Shown here: one piece after another, positions 1 through 6,797 of the stretch
Position numbering within the stretch: the stretch's first letter is position 1
Layout: the number at the start of each line of letters is the position of its first letter
The notes under the pieces: model-generated
What the model was told of the DNA's origin: nothing
Databases searched by the model: none
What the model saw: only the letters and a program-made list of their open reading frames with translations
Source: Candidatus Gastranaerophilales bacterium
GTDB taxonomy: Bacteria > Cyanobacteriota > Vampirovibrionia > Gastranaerophilales > Gastranaerophilaceae
DNA: 49,529 bases
Reading direction: 5' to 3'
NCBI GenBank assembly: GCA_944324235.1
Contig: CALUVN010000009.1
Coordinates: forward strand, 1 to 49,529
Translations under genes and position numbers: made by a program

Positions 1-90
1 GTTTTTTTGAATATCTAATACAGGCGACTATTCAGTTTGTGGAAAGAATATTGATGCAAACGTTTCGTTTGCCAAACGTTATGTTTGCCG
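1..90 (+). repeat. Dispersed intergenic repeat, copy 1
   Basis: The segment reads through TATCTAATACAGGCGAC, then a variant of TCTCAGTCTGTGGAAA, then TATTGATGCAAACG followed by short self-complementary AAACGTT/AACGTTT pieces. The same order of blocks recurs near 290-433, and in inverted orientation near 49238-49470. No protein explains it; the short reading frames here are not conserved between copies. It begins at base 1, so it is probably truncated by the window edge. Confidence 0.75.
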
Positions 91-213
91 TAGGAAGGTT
101 CGGAAACGTAGTTTCTGATGACTCGTTTCTTTCGGTCGCGTGTTTTTCTTTCTTATCCAATATTCTTTCTATTTGCATCGCAACAAAAAGAAAGAATATT
201 GGTGCGGGGTTAA

Positions 214-236
214 GGGGGTGCACACCCCCCCTTTTT
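214..236 (+). terminator. GC-rich hairpin followed by T5
   Basis: GGGGGTG and CACCCCC form a 7-bp stem with a 2-nt gap, followed by CC and TTTTT, which resembles a factor-independent terminator. A second palindrome, CCTCTCCT/AGGAGAGG, lies at about 261-280. Both sit inside the repeat-rich stretch, so they may belong to the repeat family and not to any gene. Confidence 0.4.
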
Positions 237-289
237 GGGAATCATACCTCACCCCTTCCCCCTCTCCTACTTAGGAGAGGGTATTCAAG

Positions 290-433
290 ATTATACAAAA
301 GCCGACTTGTAGAAAGTTTTTATAAGTTTTTGATTATCTAATACAGGCGACTTCTCAGTCTGTGGAAATAGTATTGATGCAAACATTATGTTTGCCCCCT
401 CACAGAGGTCAATCTGACAGGGCGAGGGAAGAG
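290..433 (+). repeat. Dispersed intergenic repeat, copy 2
   Basis: It starts with ATACAAAAGCCGACTTGTAG, continues through TATCTAATACAGGCGACTTC and ends with CCTCACAGAGGTCAATCTGAC. The inverted copy near the right end has the same blocks in the same order, with the RNA-like head (ACAAAAGCCGCCTTGTAAAAG) and the tail (CAGAGGTCAATCTGAC). The 1-473 stretch holds no convincing gene. Confidence 0.8.
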
Positions 434-473
434 TATCATGATTTTTCTTAGATTCGCTGCCAAGCATTTCAAA

Positions 474-1349
474 TTACTTGCAACTTTTTGCCTTGTCAGA
501 GCCCCAGCCTAACTTTTCAGGACAACGTTTGTAATCCATGTTTCCGTTTGCCAGCACCCACGCTGTACAGTTTGTCTGGAATGGAATACTAAATGCACTT
601 TTACTCAAACATGCATTATCAAAAGACAATACCCAGCTCCAGTTTCTAGATCCCTGCGTACCCGTAGGAACTAATCCGTCTTTTACAACATAAAAACCAA
701 ACCAGTCTTCTGATGCGGCATTTGGTCTTGCCGGCCCGTTTATGTCAACTCCGATTATCATACATGTTTCTAACCAGCTCTCTTTTGAATTCAATACATC
801 TGAATTGTATTCTCCTACTGTTTTGGAACATGTATAAGTAGTTTCATTCCCAGAATTAGGACTGGTCAATCCGTACATTACGGCAATACCGTTTGCAAGC
901 AAAACCGAATCACTGTAATTATATGTATTAACAGGAATTAGTCCATGACCGGCATTTCCTACAAGTTCATCTACAAGGTGCGTTGTGTATTCTTTTCCAA
1001 AACATCCGAGCTCCCCCTTTTTACAATATGTCAAAACATTAAAATACTTTGGCATCAGCTCTCGTAATTTTGCTTCACGAGCTTCTGCAGTAGCACCCCA
1101 AGTGTCTATTGTACCATTTTCGGCTGTCATCCTCTTCAGTCCGTTTGACAAAATACTATATGTCTGCTTCAGCTTTACTATAAGAATTCGTTCCTGTACG
1201 TTCTCTACAATACCAGGCATTACCATGGCTGCAACAACTCCGATTACACCAATTGTGATTAAAACTTCTGCCAGAGTAAATGCATATTTTTTAGACGGAT
1301 TATTATTTTTTACAAAGTTAAATGGGATAAATCGTTTAATAGTGCTCAA
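474..1349 (-). CDS. Type IV prepilin-like protein (pseudopilin), possibly phase-variable
   Basis: The N-terminus carries a class III prepilin motif: after NPSKKYA comes FTLAEVLITIG, with the conserved Glu at +5 and a long hydrophobic helix ending near MVMPG. The rest (about 240 residues) is Cys-containing and resembles no family I can name. Such proteins are processed by a prepilin peptidase and assembled into, or displayed with, type IV pilus-like fibres. In the frame as given the only start is TTG at 1349, with no ribosome site. A good start, ATG at 1398 with AAAGGAAG 5 nt upstream, is out of frame by one base because of a run of ten G (plus-strand C at 1359-1368). A run of nine would give a leader beginning MLKRLSNAHFGGG that joins this frame. 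The promoter is listed separately. The product is confident at family level; the functional start is not. Confidence 0.8.
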   Translation of the reverse strand: MSTIKRFIPFNFVKNNNPSKKYAFTLAEVLITIGVIGVVAAMVMPGIVENVQERILIVKLKQTYSILSNGLKRMTAENGTIDTWGATAEAREAKLRELMPKYFNVLTYCKKGELGCFGKEYTTHLVDELVGNAGHGLIPVNTYNYSDSVLLANGIAVMYGLTSPNSGNETTYTCSKTVGEYNSDVLNSKESWLETCMIIGVDINGPARPNAASEDWFGFYVVKDGLVPTGTQGSRNWSWVLSFDNACLSKSAFSIPFQTNCTAWVLANGNMDYKRCPEKLGWGSDKAKSCK

Positions 1350-1358
1350 ATCAGGATA

Positions 1359-1368
1359 CCCCCCCCCC
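1359..1368 (-). repeat. Homopolymer tract G10 (C10 on plus strand) at the pilin gene start
   Basis: Ten consecutive C on the plus strand lie between the strong ribosome site/ATG (1396-1412) and the body of the pilin-like gene. As read, translation from that ATG stops after 15 codons. Loss of one G restores one continuous frame. This geometry is typical of slipped-strand contingency loci, but a homopolymer miscount would look identical. Confidence 0.7.
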
Positions 1369-1438
1369 GAAATGAGCGTTTGACAAGCGTTTCAGCATTT
1401 TAACTTCCTTTCTTTTCAATAAATAATGTTATATATCC

Positions 1439-1467
1439 ATTATATCATACCCTGAACATAGATACAA
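1439..1467 (-). promoter_or_regulatory. Promoter of the pilin-like gene
   Basis: On the minus strand TTGTAT (1467-1462), a 17-bp spacer and TATAAT (1444-1439) form a near-consensus sigma-70-type promoter. A TG one base upstream of the -10 makes it an extended -10. Transcription would start about 35 nt before the ATG at 1398, which supports that ATG as the genuine start. Confidence 0.55.
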
Positions 1468-1606
1468 CCTTGCAGAAGAGTAGCAAAAAAAATCATGCCG
1501 GAGTTTTAATATAAATCCAAACATTAATATTACTTAAAAAAATATTGATGAAAAACCCTCAACGTTTTATAATTAAAATGCAGAAAGACAGAAAGGATTC
1601 AACAGA

Positions 1607-2623
1607 ATGGTTGTAGAAATGACTTTCCCGCAGTTAGAAAGGGCCATAAACCCTACTCATGACATTAAGTTGTTCGCGGGACGCGCCAACTCAAAATTGG
1701 CTCAGGAAATTGCCGACTACTTAGGTACTTCTATCGGACCTATGGTTATTAAAAATTTTGCAGACGGCGAAATCTATGTTCAGGTTCAGGAAAGTGTACG
1801 CGGGGACGATGTTTTTATTATACAACCGCTTTGTAATCCTGTTAACGAAAATCTGATGGAATTGCTTATCATCATTGATGCATTCAAACGTGCCAGCGCT
1901 AAAACCATTACTGCTGTTATCCCTTATTACGGATATGCAAGACAGGACAGAAAAACTTCCGGCAGAGAAGCTATCACGGCAAAACTTGTTGCCGATTTAT
2001 TAACCACAGCCGGTGCAACAAGAGTTCTTGCAATGGATTTGCACACAGGACAAATCCAAGGGTTCTTCAATATTCTGGTTGACCACATTTTTGCAACTCC
2101 TATTCTGGTTAATTACATAAAAAATCTCGGTATCAATCCTAACGATATGGTTGCAGTAAGTCCTGATACCGGAGGCGTCCAAAGAACAAGACATTTTGCA
2201 AAAGCTATCGGATGCTCGCTTGCAATTATTGATAAACGCAGAGATAAACATAACGAGGCTATAGCTTCTCACGTTATCGGTGAAGTTAAAGACAAAGTAT
2301 GCGTTATGTTTGATGATATTATTGATACCGCAGGAACAATCTGTGAAGCATCAAAACTGCTTAAAAGAGAAGGTGCTAAAGATGTTTATGTATGTGCGGC
2401 ACACCCTGTATTCTCAGGCCCTGCAATTGAAAGACTTGCAAATGCACCTATCAAACAATGCGTTGTTACAAATACAATTCCGCTTGATATGGAAAACATG
2501 CCGCCGAATATCGTTCAACTATCCATAGCTCCGCTGCTCGGACAGGCTATTTCCAGAATTCATGACGATGAATCAGTAAGTTCTTTATTCGGGTTTGAAA
2601 AAGAAATGGATGTTCAGGGATAA
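1607..2623 (+). CDS. prs: Ribose-phosphate pyrophosphokinase (PRPP synthetase)
   Basis: Makes PRPP from ribose 5-phosphate and ATP in the cytosol, feeding nucleotide, histidine and tryptophan synthesis. Class I signatures are intact: FADGEIYVQVQESVRG near residue 52, the flexible-loop RQDRKTSGRE, the DLHTGQIQGFF stretch, and the PRPP-binding loop VMFDDIIDTAGT. It has 338 residues against about 315 for most relatives; the extra length is an N-terminal extension before KLFAGRANSKLA. The ATG follows AAAGGA by about 9 nt. It stands alone with its own terminator. Confidence 0.97.
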   Translation: MVVEMTFPQLERAINPTHDIKLFAGRANSKLAQEIADYLGTSIGPMVIKNFADGEIYVQVQESVRGDDVFIIQPLCNPVNENLMELLIIIDAFKRASAKTITAVIPYYGYARQDRKTSGREAITAKLVADLLTTAGATRVLAMDLHTGQIQGFFNILVDHIFATPILVNYIKNLGINPNDMVAVSPDTGGVQRTRHFAKAIGCSLAIIDKRRDKHNEAIASHVIGEVKDKVCVMFDDIIDTAGTICEASKLLKREGAKDVYVCAAHPVFSGPAIERLANAPIKQCVVTNTIPLDMENMPPNIVQLSIAPLLGQAISRIHDDESVSSLFGFEKEMDVQG

Positions 2624-2650
2624 ACTGATAATTATAATATTTATAGCAAT

Positions 2651-2694
2651 AAAGAGTCATTCAAAGATAAGCCTTCGGATGACTCTTTAATTTA
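2651..2694 (+). terminator. Terminator after prs
   Basis: AAAGAGTCAT (2651-2660) pairs with ATGACTCTTT (2679-2688), followed by AATTT. The A-rich 5' flank and T-rich 3' flank suit termination of prs. The hairpin lies 28 nt after the prs stop. Confidence 0.7.
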
Positions 2695-2741
2695 GCGGCA
2701 AAACATAATTTGTGGAAAAACCAGTTTTTATAAGTCAATAT

Positions 2742-2770
2742 AAAAAAACACACCCTGTTCGGGTGTGTGT
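2742..2770 (-). terminator. Terminator of the Lys/His-rich protein gene
   Basis: On the minus strand ACACACCC and GGGTGTGT form an 8-bp stem around a 5-nt loop and are followed by a run of seven T. It lies just downstream of the gene ending at 2784. Confidence 0.8.
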
Positions 2771-2783
2771 AACAAATTGCGAG

Positions 2784-3182
2784 TTATTTTCTTCTGAATA
2801 CTCTATGGAAGAATCCGTGTTTCGGGTGTTTTTGGTTTTTGTTTTTTTGGACTTTCTTTTGGGGTTTGTGATGTTTTTTGAATTTGAATTCTTTTTTCTT
2901 ATTTTTTACTTGTTTATGGTGTTTCTTTTTGAAAAAGAACTTTGAATGTTTTTTGTCTTTTTTAATATTTTTATGTTTTTGGTGTTTTTTAAAAAACTTG
3001 TGGTCATCCTTATGTTTTTTCTTCACTACAGTTCGTTTATGTTTGTGTTGCTTATGTTTTATAACACGATGCTGTGAATGCTTAGTACGATGTTCCGGAG
3101 CAGCAATCGCATCCGCATTCAAACCTAACCCCGCAAGCAAAATACCCGCAGCCATAAAAATTGATAAAAATTTTTTAACCAT
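2784..3182 (-). CDS. Secreted Lys/His-rich small protein, unknown function
   Basis: The first 27 or so residues are a classical signal peptide (MVKKFLSIFMAAGILLAGLG, then an A-x-A-like site near ADAIAAP). The mature part of about 105 residues is extraordinarily biased: by my count 38 Lys and 18 His, with very few acidic residues and no Cys. Short irregular units such as KHKQHKHKR and KKKHHK recur. Exported polycations of this kind could bind metals, nucleic acid or anionic cell-wall polymers; no family is recognised, so function is open. ATG at 3182 follows GAGGA by 7 nt. It is monocistronic with its own terminator. Confidence 0.8.
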   Translation of the reverse strand: MVKKFLSIFMAAGILLAGLGLNADAIAAPEHRTKHSQHRVIKHKQHKHKRTVVKKKHKDDHKFFKKHQKHKNIKKDKKHSKFFFKKKHHKQVKNKKKEFKFKKHHKPQKKVQKNKNQKHPKHGFFHRVFRRK

Positions 3183-3291
3183 ATAAATTCCTCTTTTTCT
3201 ATTCTTCCTACAATCAGTGTTATATAATTATAACGAAAACATTCAAAAAAAAGTTCATTTTTATAAACTTTTGTAAATTAACATTTTGTGA

Positions 3292-3310
3292 AGTACTCCA
3301 AACGTATGAT
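3292..3310 (-). repeat. 19-nt copy of a block from the dispersed repeat
   Basis: AGTACTCCAAACGTATGAT here is an exact inverted match to 49238-49256 at the edge of repeat copy 3. It lies in the intergenic stretch just ahead of the small-RNA candidate and may be a remnant of the repeat or a shared binding site. Confidence 0.6.
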
Positions 3311-3346
3311 ATTTAAACTCTAAATAAAAGTTTTAACAAAAAATAA

Positions 3347-3439
3347 CCGTCTTGTGGAATATAGATATGAAAAACGAAAGTTTTTCATACCTCCTCCCCA
3401 AGTCTGGTAGCCGTTCTTCTTACAAGACGGCTTTTTTTT
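3347..3439 (+). ncRNA. Candidate small RNA with GNRA hairpin and anti-SD-like loop
   Basis: CCGTCTTGT (3347-3355) pairs perfectly with ACAAGACGG (3422-3430) and is followed by a run of eight T, giving a long-range terminator stem. Inside it, a perfect 10-bp hairpin (3366-3375 with 3380-3389) is capped by the tetraloop GAAA. Immediately after comes an unpaired ACCTCCTCCCC, whose ACCTCCT equals the core of the 16S 3' end. The layout (hairpin, pyrimidine-rich single strand, terminator stem) is that of trans-acting sRNAs and loosely recalls cyanobacterial Yfr1. It is not a match I can name. Its T run overlaps the stop of the convergent GT10 gene. Confidence 0.6.
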
Positions 3440-4337
3440 ATATACTGAAAAACGGCTTAATTAATCTTGTAACCTTCGTATTACCGGCATTCACTATATT
3501 AAACAGAAACTCCTCCAGCTGTCTGTCATATTCAGGTTCTTTTAAATACAAAGGCTCTCTGAGCATTTGCATATAAAGTGCATCATTATTATCAAGCTCA
3601 ATAATACGTTCTATAACTTCATCAAAATTCCGGTAATCCGCTGCATTTATAAAAGCTTTCGGATTGTAATCCTCTGCGATGGAAGGATTCCCCATATATA
3701 TAGGAATTGAATCCGCCATAAACGGATGATTAATCTTTTCTGTGGAATATCCGTCCGCAATACTGTTTTCGAATGCTATTGAAAATTTATAATTGCGTTG
3801 ATAATTAATTTTTACGTTTTCCCAATCCGGAGTATCTAATGCACCTATCGGATTCGTATTATTTAAAGCAATCCCAGGACAATCAACAGATTTATACGCC
3901 ATAAGCTTCTGACAAAACAGCTCTCTATTCTTTACATTATCACCACGAAGGGTATTACTGTAAATAAAATTACAAAACTTACGACCGGCAAGACTATCAG
4001 GAAGATTTTTTCTGTATTCGGACGGAATATCCGGACAAATACAATGGCGCAAATAGCGGTTATTTTTATTACTAAATTTTACCTTTTTCAACCCGATTGC
4101 ATAATGAAAACCGTTCAAAAGCATATTCATAGTACGATTTTCGTATGAATAAAAAATTTTTATGCACTCTTCATCCTTGCAAGGCTCATCAGTAAACCAC
4201 GAGCAGAAAAGGAAATCAGGCTTATCAGAGATTTCTACATCAAAATTTTTTCTCAATGCATTTATCAACAAATTATTTTCTTTATCGAAATTCTGCCAGA
4301 ACCCGTGATAATTAATTTTTACAATGCCGTCTGCCAT
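3438..4337 (-). CDS. Glycosyltransferase family 10 (alpha-1,3/4-fucosyltransferase-like)
   Basis: Expected to transfer fucose (or a related sugar) from GDP-fucose onto a surface glycan in the cytosol or at the inner membrane face. The C-terminal half carries the GT10 signature: FSIAFENS, then GYSTEKI, then ADSIPIYMGNPSI and AFINAADY. The N-terminal half (KINYHGFWQNFD, then FLFCSWF) matches the acceptor-binding half of bacterial FucTs. With the ATG at 4337 it has 299 residues. A TTG at 4373 would add 12 residues, but that TTG is the first part of a TTGACA -35 box and the ATG sits at the predicted transcription start, so the ATG is preferred. It is divergent from the kinase gene. Confidence 0.85.
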   Translation of the reverse strand: MADGIVKINYHGFWQNFDKENNLLINALRKNFDVEISDKPDFLFCSWFTDEPCKDEECIKIFYSYENRTMNMLLNGFHYAIGLKKVKFSNKNNRYLRHCICPDIPSEYRKNLPDSLAGRKFCNFIYSNTLRGDNVKNRELFCQKLMAYKSVDCPGIALNNTNPIGALDTPDWENVKINYQRNYKFSIAFENSIADGYSTEKINHPFMADSIPIYMGNPSIAEDYNPKAFINAADYRNFDEVIERIIELDNNDALYMQMLREPLYLKEPEYDRQLEEFLFNIVNAGNTKVTRLIKPFFSI

Positions 4338-4344
4338 ACAAATA

Positions 4345-4373
4345 ATAATAAAATTCGTGTTATTGTTTGTCAA
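4345..4373 (-). promoter_or_regulatory. Promoter of the GT10 gene, leaderless geometry
   Basis: TTGACA (4373-4368), 17 bp, TATTAT (4350-4345). The ATG of the GT10 gene begins 7 nt after the -10 box, so the mRNA would start at or within a base or two of the start codon. Confidence 0.65.
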
Positions 4374-4396
4374 ATTCTAAACAAAAGATTAAAAAA

Positions 4397-4425
4397 TTCA
4401 TATATGATAAAAAATCTGTTATAAT
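4397..4425 (+). promoter_or_regulatory. Promoter of the histidine kinase operon, leaderless geometry
   Basis: TTCATA (4397-4402), 17 bp, TATAAT (4420-4425). The ATG at 4432 comes after only 6 nt. No ribosome-binding site could fit in the transcript. Confidence 0.65.
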
Positions 4426-4431
4426 GTGCGT

Positions 4432-5163
4432 ATGGAAACAATAGAACAAAACTACGAAGATTTTATTTCAACAGTAAGCCATGAACTTAGAACACCTCTG
4501 ACATCCATACGCGGATTTTCTCAGACAATGCTCCAATCGTGGGACAAACTTGATGACGAAAGCAAGAAAAAATTTCTTAAAATAATAGAAGAACAGTCAA
4601 ACAGACTTATCGGACTGGTAGAAAATATGCTCTCAGTCACAAAACTGCAATCATCAAAAGATAATTTTGTCTACAAAGAAACAAATATTAAACCGCTGAT
4701 AGAACAAACAGTTTCTATTGTAAAAAATCAGTACAAAACCCGCGACTTTGAGCTTAATTTCAATAAAAACATCCCACCTGTTTTTACAGACAGAGACAAA
4801 TTCCAGCAGATAATGACAAACCTGATAGAAAACGCCGCAAAATACTCCGATGACAATACAACGGTGTATATTGACGTAAATCTGGCTGACTGCGCCGAAT
4901 GCGTTTCAATAAAGGTTACCGATACAGGAATAGGAATTGATGAAAAAGATTACGAAAAAATATTCACAAAATTTTCAAGAATAGATAATCCTCTGACAAG
5001 AAAAGTTCAGGGGAGCGGTCTGGGGCTTTTTATCACTAAAAATATTGTAGAAAAAATGCACGGACAAATTTCAGTTAAATCAAACGGCAACAAAACAACT
5101 TTTGAGGTACTTCTGCCACTTGGCAGCATGGAAGATTATGCGAGGGCAAAATGCAGTCAGTAA
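4432..5163 (+). CDS. Sensor-less histidine kinase (HisKA + HATPase)
   Basis: Autophosphorylating two-component kinase. The H-box is FISTVSHELRTPLTSIRGF near residue 15, the N-box NLIENAAKYS, the G1 box DTGIGIDEKDYEKIF, and the G2 box GSGLGLFITK. With 243 residues it is only the dimerisation/phosphotransfer and ATP-binding domains: no membrane segment, PAS or GAF domain. It is therefore a soluble core kinase whose input must come from a partner. The ATG at 4432 is chosen over a GTG two codons earlier because the -10 box ends at 4425. It overlaps the next gene by 13 nt, so the two are translationally coupled and probably form a pair. Confidence 0.93.
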   Translation: METIEQNYEDFISTVSHELRTPLTSIRGFSQTMLQSWDKLDDESKKKFLKIIEEQSNRLIGLVENMLSVTKLQSSKDNFVYKETNIKPLIEQTVSIVKNQYKTRDFELNFNKNIPPVFTDRDKFQQIMTNLIENAAKYSDDNTTVYIDVNLADCAECVSIKVTDTGIGIDEKDYEKIFTKFSRIDNPLTRKVQGSGLGLFITKNIVEKMHGQISVKSNGNKTTFEVLLPLGSMEDYARAKCSQ

Positions 5164-6458
5164 CCTTAATCATTGATAAAAGACGGGAACTTTCAACAAA
5201 ATACAAAAAACTTCTTGCAGGAGCTAATAACACCGTTATTGTCTCAAAAGACCTGATTTCTGCAATGAAAACCATTCAGGACAAAGAACCCGACCTTATT
5301 TTAATCTCAGACAGCATAGATAATGACCTATCCGACTACTGCAAAAAAATAAGAGCCCTCACATACAATACACGCCCGATTATAATAGGCATGTCAAAAT
5401 CCGCCGAACTTCAGGATAGAATTCAGGTGCTGGAAAGCGGTGCAGATGACTTTATATCAGAACCTGTAAATCCTGATGAGTTTATCATGCGTATTTTTGC
5501 ACATCTCAGACGGGAATTTGAGTCAAATCTGGATTACAAAAAGCTGCTCCCGAACAAGAATTATTCAATGCGCGCAATAAAAAGAATTCTCCATAGCAGT
5601 ACAGATTGGGCATGCATGCTTGTCAGCATTGAAAATTACAACAGCTACAAAGAAAATTATACTGAATTAGCCTCAGATAAACTTATTCAAACATACATCG
5701 CCATAATCCGCTCTGCTTTAAGCGAAACAGACTATCTCGGCGAATTTTCCGAAAATAAGTTTATTATAATAACAGAAACCGAAAAAGCAGAAAAAATTGC
5801 GAATTTCTTGACCTTTGCCTTTGACTCTGTGCGCTCAAAATTCTACACAATCCCTGACAACAAACGCGGCTACATAATAATGAGCGGAGATGACGTTGCC
5901 GGAAGACGCGCGGATTTTGTCCACACAACAATAGGAATCGTAACAAACAAATTCAATAACTACAAAGACCCGACACTGCTTGTTAATTCACTACTTCAAA
6001 TCCATTCAATGGCAAACCTGCCTGCTGCCTCAAATTACTTAATGGAAAGACCCCAAATTACAGGACAAAACTCCGTAAAAACACCATTATTCAATAAAAA
6101 AGTTTTGATTATTGAACCCGATGAATCAATGAAACTGCTGCTGGATACAATTTTTAAAATTCAGGGTTACGACGCAGATGTAATCTACGATGCCGGTATG
6201 ATTACAAATTACAACACACCCGCCGTAATCGTGCTCGATGCGGGAAATGTTGATAACCTTGCAGGTATTGATATTTGCAAAAAACTAAAAAAACTTGATA
6301 ATTATAAAAATACAAAATTCATCATGACTTCAATTATACACGACAAAGAACTTATACTGGATTCTGGTGCGGATCTTTACATCCCTAAACCATACGACAT
6401 ATCAACCCTCGTCAAGTGGGTCGAAACATTTATTAAAGAAGTCAATACAACAGTTTAA
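5151..6458 (+). CDS. Double-receiver response regulator with degenerate GGDEF-like middle (PleD-like layout)
   Basis: 435 residues in three parts. An N-terminal receiver-like domain has candidate phospho-site Asp54 in LILISDSID, but the usual Lys is replaced in FISEPVN. A middle domain of about 170 residues has the fold outline of a diguanylate cyclase, but where GGDEF is expected it reads GEFSENKFII, so it should be inactive as a cyclase. A C-terminal receiver-like domain has IIEPDES, VIVLDAG and an intact IPKPYD. It is coupled to the kinase upstream (13-nt overlap), which is the likely phosphodonor. No DNA-binding domain is visible, so output is probably protein-protein. Confidence 0.8.
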   Translation: MQSVTLIIDKRRELSTKYKKLLAGANNTVIVSKDLISAMKTIQDKEPDLILISDSIDNDLSDYCKKIRALTYNTRPIIIGMSKSAELQDRIQVLESGADDFISEPVNPDEFIMRIFAHLRREFESNLDYKKLLPNKNYSMRAIKRILHSSTDWACMLVSIENYNSYKENYTELASDKLIQTYIAIIRSALSETDYLGEFSENKFIIITETEKAEKIANFLTFAFDSVRSKFYTIPDNKRGYIIMSGDDVAGRRADFVHTTIGIVTNKFNNYKDPTLLVNSLLQIHSMANLPAASNYLMERPQITGQNSVKTPLFNKKVLIIEPDESMKLLLDTIFKIQGYDADVIYDAGMITNYNTPAVIVLDAGNVDNLAGIDICKKLKKLDNYKNTKFIMTSIIHDKELILDSGADLYIPKPYDISTLVKWVETFIKEVNTTV

Positions 6459-6643
6459 CCTATCAAATCTTCAAGTGTTTTTGCATCATCAGCAGCTCTT
6501 TGGGATTGCTGCATAGAAACCCGTCTGAAGTAAGTTCTAAGAGCTTCTCTGATAAGTTCGCTTCTTGTACGCTGTTCATTGCTTGCAATACTGTCAACTT
6601 TGCTTAAAAATTCATCGGGCATTGTAACTAAAACTTTTGCCAT
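6455..6643 (-). CDS. Ribbon-helix-helix (CopG/MetJ-Arc) DNA-binding protein
   Basis: 62 residues. KVLVTMPDEFLSKVDSIA is the ribbon plus helix A, and RTRSELIREALRTYFRR is helix B with the usual Ser-Glu-Leu-Ile turn. Proteins like this bind DNA as dimers and are either autonomous repressors or antitoxins. No toxin gene adjoins it: the neighbour downstream is convergent and overlaps by 4 bp, and the neighbour upstream is divergent. A regulator of its own promoter or of the small-HSP gene is the more likely reading. AAGGAG precedes the ATG. Confidence 0.85.
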   Translation of the reverse strand: MAKVLVTMPDEFLSKVDSIASNEQRTRSELIREALRTYFRRVSMQQSQRAADDAKTLEDLIG

Positions 6644-6797
6644 TGGTTCATACTCCTTATAACTGAACTATATATACATGATAACATCTTTTTAAAATTT
6701 TGCAATAAATTATCCGTAAATAAATTACCCGATTATGCTATAGACATTTTAAATTTATTTGAAATAAAATAATCGTACATAAGAAAGGAGCTTGAAA

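Noticed and set aside
2712-3186. Plus-strand Phe/Leu-rich frames opposite the Lys/His-rich gene
   Set aside because: Mirror image of Lys/His codons; Phe-rich composition is an artefact of the reverse strand.
3352-3576. Plus-strand frame across the sRNA candidate
   Set aside because: Its ATG has no ribosome site and it runs antisense into the GT10 gene; RNA structure explains the first half better.
6455-6643. RHH protein as antitoxin of a toxin-antitoxin pair
   Set aside because: No small toxin-like gene adjoins it on the same strand; kept as a lone regulator.
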